Below, piece after piece: positions 22,391 through 33,393 of a stretch of 33,393 nt of DNA. The position numbers and the translations under genes were made by a program. Positions within the stretch are counted from its first letter, which is position 1. The number at the start of each line of letters is the position of its first letter. The stretch comes from Isoetes engelmannii. Its lineage: Eukaryota > Streptophyta > Lycopodiopsida > Isoetales > Isoetaceae. The notes under the pieces are model-generated. The model made no database searches. It had not been told where the DNA came from and worked only from the letters and a program-made list of their open reading frames with translations. The stretch spans positions 1 to 33,393 of the forward strand of contig JAANSK020264827.1 in the NCBI GenBank assembly GCA_011763485.2, written 5' to 3'.

Positions 22391-22920
22391 TATCTTTTTG
22401 CATGCACGACGAGATGTCTAGCACTGTAATCTTATGTCTCTCTTGAAATATTCTCAGTTCCCAAGGTTCTTCCTCTATGACTTGCATCTTATTTGCCATT
22501 CTCATGTACTTTTTGTATTACCAAAATAAGATGCAACATATGAGCAAAGTTGCACCAAAGAAAACGATTGCAATAATTCTGATAGTCTTTCTAGAGATAG
22601 AGAGTTGAAGGCCCTTCATTCATGCTGTAAATTTCTATTAGAGATTATTGTCAGATAGATCTACATGCTTCAGTGTTACTGCAGGTTACAATTCATATGA
22701 ATAGAACCAAATAATCTGTTGTGAGAAACACACAACATCGCGAAGACAAGTAAACTACCAAGCTCTACAGTAATATTGCCTTATAGGGAATTGTATCTCA
22801 GATCTAGTATTACTAAGCTCAACCACTTACGGAGGGATAGAGTGCTTCCAGTAAGCCCATTGTATATGAGATAAATCTTTTGCGCTCCTCTACACCAGCT
22901 ATTCTTCCCTGGGAATCTCA
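22391..22920. other. Intergenic stretch
   Basis: No gene or defined element was recognised. The sequence is AT-rich with stops in all frames. Confidence 0.4.
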
Positions 22921-23002
22921 ACCCATGAGATGCCTGATAAGACTTACCTATGAGATTTCCAACCCCTGAGATGCCTGATAAAACTTACCTATGAGATTCT
23001 GA
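22921..23002. repeat. 41-bp tandem repeat, two copies
   Basis: ACCCATGAGATGCCTGATAA (22921) and ACCCCTGAGATGCCTGATAA (22962) begin two adjacent 41-bp units that both continue with ACTTACCTATGAGATT. Only about three positions differ. Confidence 0.9.
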
Positions 23003-23231
23003 TATGTATCAAACGGCAACGTGCTCAAGTGGAGAGCCCTAAAAGATTTGAAATTTTGAGTTTCTTCTTAAATGTTACATTGCCGGGAAGGTTTGCAAAG
23101 TATGGAATTCCTCCAAAAGTTCTGGCCTATCCTCCACCTAAACAGCTAAAGCATCTGGTAAAAGAACCCTTGCCTTCTATTTTCTTTTACTTTATTCCTT
23201 TCTTCTCTATACGTGCAGCATATGAAGAAGT
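23000..23231 (+). pseudogene. Exon-like fragment of unknown gene
   Basis: A frame open through about 23158 encodes a non-repetitive, protein-like segment including LPGRFAKYGIPPKVLAYPPP and KQLKHL. It meets a GT donor (GTAAAAG, 23159) and, 60 bases on, an AG acceptor (CGTGCAG, ending 23218). Splicing would add HMKK and a TAA stop. I do not recognise the family and there is no clear start. It could be the last exons of a truncated gene copy or chance. Confidence 0.3.
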
Positions 23232-23947
23232 AAACAAAATCTTCTTCTATGATATTCTATCAAAATGAACTACAGTGGAGTGGAGAATACTGGAAGTGTA
23301 CCAAATTGTTTTTTATTTTTTTATTTATTTTTTAAACCAGTAAGTTACTGTTTTCCATTCGGACAATCCCTTAGAGCGAAGCATCTTGTTGATAGAAGAC
23401 AACTCATATTCACCAAAAATATGCCATCCTTACCTGCTTCATGTTATGTGTCTACACAAATATATAACTTCGAAGGCGGAGGAGGAGATCCACTCAAATT
23501 CTGCTATAGAACGCCCCGATGATCAAATGCTGTGGAATGTCTCTTTCATATCTAGTAGCACAATTGACCTCTATAACTGCAAAATAAATTTCTTCTAAAA
23601 TGATATTTGCTCTTAGAAGCTGATTCTCAAAAAACGTTATAGATAGACGCCAATCAATGTTCTACCAACAAGCCATATAACCTCATAAAGCTTCTTTAAG
23701 TATCTTTTCTTCCTCCAAGAAACTTCGTCCAGGAGTCTCAAGAGCATGCATTCCAACAAATCAGCATATCATGAATAAGAAATAGGCAATGAGTTTCTAT
23801 TTACATCATTTGGAATATGCTGGACAATCAATATGAGCGCCATATTCATCATGCTGAGCCCCATGATACCAGTGAGACTGTTTACATGCGAGAGGCATGT
23901 CATTGGCATTCATTCCATATAACTTGCCAATAGACAACAGAGTAATC
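23232..23947. other. Intergenic stretch
   Basis: No gene was recognised. Overlapping short frames at 23265-23598 show no family features. The right part merges into the presumed 3' flank of the kinase gene on the opposite strand. Confidence 0.35.
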
Positions 23948-23948
23948 T

Positions 23949-23954
23949 TTTATT
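23949..23954 (-). promoter_or_regulatory. Candidate polyadenylation signal for the kinase gene
   Basis: AATAAA on the minus strand lies about 245 bases downstream of the kinase stop codon. Spacing is reasonable for a plant 3' untranslated region. Plant signals are loose, so this is only a candidate. Confidence 0.3.
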
Positions 23955-24196
23955 ACTCCATGATTTGTAAATTACATATGTGCTGCTTTGGCAAGCAATT
24001 CCAGTTTCCCGAGCTTATTGGAGTGTAGCAATAAAACAGTGATTTTGCAGATCAATCACAACAACGAGGCACATCCCAATTTCCTTTGAAACTGGCAGGC
24101 CTACACCTCCATCTCAGGTAATCCAAAGTCGAGCACAAAATATCTGGCAACTGCTGTTGTGTGCCCAAAAATGCGCAAGTCAAGGTGTTGGTCACT

Positions 24197-28130
<3,934 letters not shown>

Positions 28131-28740
28131 ATTGTACTACCAACTGGATCTTGCAAAGCAAGAATCTAAAGCAAATTACTTCAAAAGCCAAGTGATATAC
28201 TTGAGTTTCCTTGGAAGGTTAAGCCTGTCAGTATACTGCCTCTTGTTCATAAATTCCCTCTGAGCATCAGCAAACAGCAAAAAGAATATGGTCATGTACT
28301 TCTGATCCCTGTGGAATATTTAAATCATGCAAGCGGGCAGGAGCCAAACCCACCTCAATTTGTGTTTTCGGGAACAACTTACAAGCAAACAGAATATCTG
28401 GATGCTAAATTCCAACTGAATTTAGCAGAAATAACTCCTAGTCAACGGGGTGGTTAAATGAAGAGCAAACCAAATCCTGAAAGAGTAAAAATTTGTTGCA
28501 AGGCACTCAAATCTTGTCTTCTGACAAGGGAACGGTTATGAATTCTCAGGCATTATAACTAGAAAGCCAAACGGCCAAGGAAGGAAAGGAGGAAGCTAAG
28601 AAACAAGCCTGGAAGAATGAGTCGAGAAAAAAAGTTGGGCAGCTGCAGAGATGGCGGACACGGAAGCATCTCTTCTTCTCCGCGTGTCCACCATAGACCG
28701 ACGAAATGAAGCTTTGCTGAAGAAGCATTCAACACACATT
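28131..28740 (-). promoter_or_regulatory. 5' leader and proximal upstream region of the kinase gene
   Basis: This lies immediately upstream of the kinase ATG on the minus strand. It should contain the 5' untranslated region, possibly with a leader intron, since GCAAG and GGTAG acceptor-like sites precede the ATG. No TATA box or start site can be fixed by eye. No other gene is evident here. Confidence 0.4.
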
Positions 28741-28857
28741 CCCCGCGGAAACGCGACCCGGTGGCCGGTACGGTCCCATATATTATGGGCCATAGGGTGG
28801 CCATTTAACTGGACCCACATATTATATGGCCCATCGGGTGGCCATATAACTGGACCC

Positions 28858-28897
28858 GGCCATCGCATGGCCATCCACAGCGAGCCATGCGATGGCC
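28858..28897. repeat. 14-bp perfect hairpin
   Basis: GGCCATCGCATGGC (28858-28871) is the exact reverse complement of GCCATGCGATGGCC (28884-28897), with a 12-base loop. The arms are GC-rich and themselves nearly palindromic. The hairpin abuts the second GGCCAT repeat unit. Confidence 0.9.
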
Positions 28898-28972
28898 GAA
28901 GTCCGCGTGAGATCTAGACAGTGAGAGTCTGAAAAAGAGACAACTCTCTCAACTGCTTTCTGAGCCTCTCGA

Positions 28973-29076
28973 CGTCACTACTACTACGGGCTTTCTCCCC
29001 TAGGGGATGCCAGAGGCGCATGTCCGTCACTACTACTACGGGCTTTCTCCCCTAGGGGATGCCAGAGGCGCATGTC
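28973..29076. repeat. Perfect 52-bp tandem duplication
   Basis: The 52 bases starting CGTCACTACTACTACGGGCT at 28973-29024 are repeated exactly at 29025-29076. Each copy contains the 10-bp palindrome CCCCTAGGGG. Perfect identity suggests recent origin. Confidence 0.95.
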
Positions 29077-29094
29077 GCCTATACATAACGTGGG

Positions 29095-29127
29095 CCTCCT
29101 CCTCCTCCTCCTCCTCCTCCTCCTCCT
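29095..29127. repeat. (CCT)n microsatellite
   Basis: About eleven CCT units in a row. On the minus strand it encodes a spurious poly-arginine frame. Confidence 0.95.
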
Positions 29128-29176
29128 TATGTTAATTATTATGGCCATAGTTTGGCCATATAAGTGGACCTCCTCA

Positions 29177-29897
29177 TGTTGGCCCAACATAGTGGCCTCG
29201 TCTACAAGAACCTTAAAGCTGGATTGGAGCTGGACCTTGAACTTGAGCTCTGGATGTGCGCGTTTTCTTTACACCCCTGGCTAGCTGTTAGCGGTGTGGC
29301 ACCACGTTAGTTTTATTAGTTTTTTACTCCGTACGCCGCAGTTCTGCACTCTGCCTCTTCCAGTCTTCCCCCCTTCCTCCCTGCTTCACCAATTCGTGCT
29401 CAACAACTTACCTTGTCCACTTCTTCATATCACAGTTGTTCCATTTCCTATTAAAATTTAGCAGCACTGGATAAACTGCTTTCTTCACATCAATGAAGGA
29501 GATGTGGATAAGGGTATATCTATGGTGGAACTGGATGTTGACCCTTTAAACTCGAAAAAGCGTATGTACGCCAATCATTCTCTATAATCTTAGCCATCAA
29601 AATCTATACTGGTTTGACTCCTTTGTAGAATGCATATGCTTTCGGCTAGTCCCTTATCACATGTTATACATGTTACAATATATTTGTTATACATGTCATA
29701 ATATGTCATGTTTTTATATGCTTTGCAATTTGTATATTTGCAGCTTGTCCCTTATCACATGTATTGGTATATTTAAGCAATATGATTATAATAAAAAAAA
29801 AATGATGTTTGAAATCCTACATCGCATATTTCGCATGAGCTAGGTCAATAAATATCAAGTGCGTAGTTTCTTCATCATGGCAAGTGGTCTTCGATTA
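29177..29897. other. Intergenic stretch left of the TIR element
   Basis: No gene was recognised. A short AT-rich repeat-like part near 29655-29760 contains CTTATCACATGTTATACATG and related phrases (CTTATCACATGTAT at about 29752). Confidence 0.4.
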
Positions 29898-29900
29898 TAA

Positions 29901-29940
29901 ATACAAGAAATTTATTGCGGCGGCCTTGGCCGCCGCGAAC
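29901..29940 (+). repeat. Left terminal inverted repeat
   Basis: About 36 bases match the right end inverted, with one indel and a few mismatches. The inner 20 bases (29917-29936) are a perfect palindrome apart from a 2-base centre, so this end alone can extrude a hairpin. Confidence 0.8.
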
Positions 29941-31004
29941 ATTTCTCTTCCTTAAGGGGTCAGTATAGAGGAATGTTTTGACGTTCAAGGCCAGCAAACA
30001 TTTCATTTTATAAACTCACTTACTGGTTCCAAATGTGTGTTGTAGATATTTCCATCTAAAAATTCACTTATTAGTGAATTTGAGATATTTTAGCATATAT
30101 GTTGATGGGAATTATATATTTGCGGTCTTTAATATGTTGGAAGCTCAAGCTTGGCAATCGCAAGGACAAATTCGTTCAGACGGACAATATTGGGATGTTG
30201 CACATGCTTAAAGGTTGTGAGAATGCAGGTCATTGCCAGAGCAAAGATATGCAAGTGAAATTGAATAAATGATGAAGTTTAGTTATATGCAGTGCATTGC
30301 AAGTCCACATCATTTGAGCACATTGAAATATTGGTTATCGGTTGAATCCATGGCAAATCTTTCACAAACTAGCAACGGAGGTTTTTCTTTAAAATCATGT
30401 TTTAGCCAAGTGGGAAGACTTGAATGGAGATAAAAACCGTGGAAGCAAATATGGCCTCGCAGTTGGCAATGAAAAATCGGCTTGAATGGGCAACTTTAAA
30501 CCAACTAAAAACAAGAAAATACAACAGATCAATGTGTGAAAATGAAATGAAACTGTGTATCCACAAATTGGATTAGGAAAGGCAGAAATGGAACAAGGGG
30601 GAGAACATTGAGGGGAAAACAATGAAATCTTTCCTGTAGGTTTCTCAACTACATTTGTGGACCCATCGGCTTCTGAGGTAAACATTATGGTAATTGGTGG
30701 AATTAAATGATAATTTTAAGAGCCAGAACTAACGATGAGCAAATCCTCACCAGAGAATTAAAAGAGGCAAATGTTTATATCCAGACAGTGTTTACAACAA
30801 TCAGCCTTCCCGCCTTCTTCTGGATTTTGTGTCATCGCTTCTATTATTTTTACTCGCCAACGCGGTCATGCCATATTAACCTGTTTGAACTCGCTTTGGT
30901 GAGCACTTCTTATTGAGTGCTCACTCAACCCTTTTTAATATGGTTCATTAAGAGCCAAATCTTCACAGTATATATAATACCCTTTAAATATGACTACCCA
31001 ATAT
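29941..31004. other. Left interior of the TIR element
   Basis: No transposase or host gene was recognised. A 9-bp perfect hairpin (GTGAGCACT 30899-30907, AGTGCTCAC 30916-30924) occurs here. A 96-codon minus-strand frame at 30395-30685 shows no family features. Confidence 0.4.
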
Positions 31005-31248
31005 CCCTAAGGCGCAAATATTTTTTTTATTGAAGGTTTTTCCCTTTTTTATGTGATTATCCATTACATATAGCAGGGTTAAGGTCTCTACCATAAGACC
31101 AATTGATTATACATAAACCCATGACCTCGAGACAATGGAATTTCAAGGTCCCCATTACTAGACCAATATTGGCCAGGTTTGAACCCGTGACCTCGGTGTG
31201 GCAGTTTAAGATCCTGCCACTAGACCATGTCCCTAAGGTGCAAATATT
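31005..31248 (-). mobile_element. tRNA-derived SINE, copy 2, with target-site duplication
   Basis: The body (31023-31230, about 208 bp) lies in minus orientation. It starts ACATGGTCTAGTGG (A box) and has GGGTTCAAACC (B box). It then repeats a second A-box-like (TTGGTCTAGTAATGG) and B-box-like (CATGGGTTTATG) pair and ends in an A-rich tail (TAAAAAAAA). It is flanked by an 18-bp duplication, CCCTAAGGYGCAAATATT, at 31005-31022 and 31231-31248 with one mismatch, which defines the insertion. The layout shows a SINE built from two related tRNA-like modules, retroposed into the surrounding DNA transposon. Confidence 0.85.
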
Positions 31249-31303
31249 GATTGTGCCCTTTGGTTAATCCAAGGTGTATTAAAGGTAACTTTGATATGTT
31301 TAG

Positions 31304-31393
31304 TGTTAAATCATAGCAAATGTTGACATTAAAAAGAACTGATTATGTGATGTTAAATCGTAGCAAATGTCGACATTAAAAAGAACTGGTGTA
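31304..31393. repeat. 47-bp tandem duplication
   Basis: TGTTAAATCATAGCAAATGT at 31304 and TGTTAAATCGTAGCAAATGT at 31351 begin two units that continue with YGACATTAAAAAGAACTG. Two or three differences separate them. Confidence 0.9.
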
Positions 31394-31737
31394 AATCCAC
31401 AAAAACATCCACTTCCTACAAGCAAAGGCAAGTTGCATTTCAGTCGACAGTATATTGATGTTCATGAACATATCATAAAACTTATATCGCAGGTGTAATA
31501 TGATTAGATGCATGTTTAGTTGGAATCTTGAACCTCAAGGATAAGGCCTTTCATCTTTTAACCTTGCAGGTGCTGATATCTTAGAGTCTGCTTCTAGAAC
31601 AAGATCAAATGTATGTATCTTTGGATTTCAACTCTCAAAGATACATACACTTTGAACATATTCCTAAATCATGGAAGACTTAGAGACGTTTCTTTTCTGT
31701 TTTGTAATAATGGTTTCCTGAGTTTGTTGTTGTTAAG

Positions 31738-32592
31738 AGTGGTCCGTGGTATAAAAAAGTGGACCTCAAACTTTTGAATGATCCTGAATTGGCTCGACTG
31801 TTTCCTAATGATGAAGCATTTTTTCCCTTCCGACGAATCCTTGGTAGACAGAGTCTTCCTTCTGCCCCTGTGACCTCTGGTGCTGATTCTTCCTTTGCTT
31901 CCAATCACCCATCCACTCCTGCAGTGTAGCCCTTCCACGCCTGCAGTATTGTCTAGTCCTCTTGTGCATTCTCCTCCTATTACCCATTTTTTGGCATTGG
32001 TACCTGTTGTTTCTCATGCTCCTTCTCATGTTGAAGATCCTGCTCCTTCTATTGTTCATTCTTCTGTTGTCGCCTCTCTTGCCAGCCATATGCCTGAGAG
32101 TGATATCTCTGACAGTGTTGTAGTCCATTATGATACGAAGCTACGGCAAAAGGTAAACATGAAGAAGGTTACCATGAAAAAGGCTGCAAGGAAAAAATCT
32201 GTTACTTTTCACGGGGATCTTTCTTCCAATCTTGCAGATCTCATTTCTGTGGATCTTATTTCTTCCCCACACAGTATCACATGGCATGATAATACTCTTG
32301 CAGACGATGTTCATTCTGATGAGGTGGCCTAGCGCCTCAAAGTGGTACAAAAAATGACAGGCTGATTTGATTGTAATTGGTATTAGTTGTTTTGGAGTGC
32401 ACTGCTGATGATAAGGCAATCAAGCGCCTCCGACTTGTATAGGGAAGCTGATCTAATACTTGTATATGGGTGGTCTTGTTTAGGGGGGTCATTTCTCCCT
32501 CTAGGTTTTTAGTCCCATAGTACAGTACGTGCTTGATGTATTTTGATTTTATTCTTGAATATATAGACGTTCGTCCTTCAAAGAAAAAAAAA
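31738..32592 (+). other. Protein-like frames and A-rich tail inside the TIR element
   Basis: From 31738 a frame encodes WYKKVDLKLLNDPELARLFP and FFPFRRILGRQ before stopping at 31927. An overlapping frame (31880-32332) is Ser/Pro/His-rich and then basic (KKVTMKKAARKKSVTFHG). I do not recognise either. The segment ends after ATATATAGACGTTCGTCC with an A-rich run (about 32580-32592), which resembles the 3' end of a retroposed transcript or LINE. It may be captured host sequence or a decayed retroelement part. Confidence 0.35.
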
Positions 32593-32680
32593 ATGGTTGT
32601 ATTTGGTTTAACTTCCATATGTGATTGGTGAAGACTTATACTTGACAAAATAGCTAGCTTAAAATCGTCCTAGATTGCTT

Positions 32681-32860
32681 ACTATAAATATGGTACTTGT
32701 AAGCGATTCAAAAATCTAAGGCACCTTCCCCTACCTCATTGTCAATCCCTTACTTACATAACCATAACATATGCTATCTACTTCTTTCTCATTATAAATG
32801 TGGTATTTCAAAGCAATTTAAAAATCTAAGTTGCGTTCTCCAATCTCATTGTCAATCTCA
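32681..32860. repeat. Degenerate direct repeat, 110-bp period
   Basis: A segment of about 67 bases beginning TATAAATATGGTA (32683) and ending CTCATTGTCAATC recurs 110 bases later (32793), with roughly 75-80 percent identity. It lies just inside the right terminus of the TIR element, where DNA transposons often carry subterminal repeats. Confidence 0.7.
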
Positions 32861-32934
32861 CAAAATCAAATGGCTAGTGCTAGTACAAAATCACTTTAAA
32901 TCTCTTACACATAAAGCCCCACTAAAAAGAACAA

Positions 32935-32973
32935 GCTAGCGGTGGCGATCGCCGCCGCAATAAATTCTTGTAT
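32935..32973 (-). repeat. Right terminal inverted repeat
   Basis: It mirrors the left terminus. Its inner 20-base segment GCGGTGGCGATCGCCGCCGC is palindromic with one mismatched pair and a different centre (GATC) from the left end, so the palindromes have been kept or reshaped independently. Confidence 0.8.
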
Positions 32974-32976
32974 TAA

Positions 32977-33096
32977 TAGAATACATACTCTTACCTTCAA
33001 AAAAAAGGGGGGGGGGATAAGATAAGATAACTTTCTTATCGTCCACGGAGGCCAATTGACCTATGGGACCTGTACAAGAGGAGCAGCATCCCCATT
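32977..33096. other. Right flank of the TIR element
   Basis: Short flank with an A-run followed by about ten G (33001-33018) and a GATAA repeat. Nothing else was recognised. Confidence 0.4.
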
Positions 33097-33393
33097 ATGG
33101 CCCGGATGAAAAAACCACATGGGAAAAACCGTGGCCATAATGGTCATGCTGGCATACAAAATCACAGCACCACAAGTGACCCGGACAAAGCCGTTGTCGT
33201 TCGTCCAACACTTCCTGGATGTAAGATCCTAGAGTTGCAGCTTCGGCATGTTCTACTCTCTCGTGCTTCATTTGTTCATCGCCCTGTCTCAATGCGGAGG
33301 TGGTGGCCCCCTGTGTGGATGGAGGCGATCAGCCTACGCTTCTTCATCGAGAGGGGGGTGAGCAAGTACTGCTGGGGGCCTCGGGCGAGCGTG
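33097..33393 (+). CDS. Partial open frame running off the right edge, unknown product
   Basis: From ATG at 33097 the frame stays open for 99 codons to the end of the window. The predicted product begins basic and Gly/His/Asn-rich (MARMKKPHGKNRGHNGHAG) and continues LPGCKILELQLRH and MRRWWPPVWMEAISLRFF. Base composition is more GC-rich than the surroundings, which is compatible with coding sequence. No family is recognised, and the opposite strand also has a 65-codon frame. It may be the first exon of a gene beyond the window, or part of a transposable element. Confidence 0.3.
   Translation, partial: MARMKKPHGKNRGHNGHAGIQNHSTTSDPDKAVVVRPTLPGCKILELQLRHVLLSRASFVHRPVSMRRWWPPVWMEAISLRFFIERGVSKYCWGPRASV

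Larger units (their letters stand above)
28777..29172. repeat. Three copies of a GGCCAT...TGGACC repeat upstream of the kinase
   Basis: A unit of about 40 bases recurs at about 28777-28816, 28817-28857 and 29133-29172. The shared order is ATATTAT, then GGCCAT, then TGGCCATWTAASTGGACC. The first two are adjacent and the third is about 280 bases further on, beyond a separate tandem duplication. They lie 0.65-1.05 kb upstream of the kinase start codon. Confidence 0.8.
29898..32976. mobile_element. Non-autonomous DNA transposon, TIRs with internal GC palindromes, TAA target duplication (CACTA-like?)
   Basis: The left terminus (29901 on) reads ATACAAGAAATTTATTGCGG. The reverse complement of the right terminus (ending 32973) reads ATACAAGAATTTATTGCGG. 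Both continue into a GC palindrome: GCGGCGGCC-TT-GGCCGCCGC at left (29917-29936) and GCGGTGGCGATCGCCGCCGC at right (about 32938-32957). TAA flanks both sides (29898-29900 and 32974-32976). Plant CACTA (En/Spm) termini commonly read CACTACAAGAAA and carry GC-rich subterminal palindromes and 3-bp target duplications, so relation to that superfamily is plausible, although the outermost CAC is not present. TWA duplications also fit PIF/Harbinger. No transposase was recognised in the 3.07 kb interior, so the copy is non-autonomous. A SINE is nested at 31023-31230. Confidence 0.75.

Noticed and set aside
28801-28857. CArG-like boxes in CCATWTAASTGG repeats
   Set aside because: They do not fit CC(A/T)6GG, so MADS-factor binding is not supported.
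28984-29190. Minus-strand frame with a run of arginines
   Set aside because: It is the translation of the CCT microsatellite and the 52-bp duplication.

Overview
This is a stretch of a flowering-plant nuclear genome. It has multi-exon genes with GT-AG introns, an AT-rich background, plant-specific gene families and many decayed transposable elements. The sequence alone does not place it below angiosperm.

Two host genes look intact and converge on a repeat-rich interval. The first (+ strand, 8254-14753, five exons visible) encodes a PX (phox) domain protein with a Rubicon-homology/DUF4206 zinc-binding C-terminus, a family expected on phosphoinositide-marked endosomal or vacuolar membranes. 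The second (- strand, 28130-24197, twelve exons, 526 residues) encodes a calcium-dependent protein kinase of the CPK16/18/28 group, with acylation site, kinase core, autoinhibitory junction and four EF hands complete. Its exons join in frame from start to stop.

Layout: 1-631 nothing recognised; 632 to about 3660 a broken Ty3/gypsy (chromovirus-like) fossil with its 3' LTR; 3660-8200 intergenic with simple repeats, a tRNA-derived SINE and a fold-back; 8254-14753 the PX gene, whose 2.7 kb third intron holds internal duplications; 14754-16980 intergenic with fold-backs and tandem duplications; 17200-18422 a decayed protein disulfide isomerase copy; 18985-21400 two LINE remnants and a receptor-kinase fragment; 21400-24196 intergenic with perfect and near-perfect tandem duplications; 24197-28130 the kinase gene; 28740-29175 a repeat cluster upstream of the kinase; 29901-32973 a non-autonomous DNA transposon with terminal inverted repeats and a TAA target duplication, carrying a nested SINE with its own 18-bp duplication; 33097-33393 an open frame running off the edge.

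No operon-like or defence-like system is present. The most informative items are the TIR element with a GC palindrome in each terminus, the two-module tRNA-like SINE, and the repeat/hairpin cluster in the kinase upstream region.
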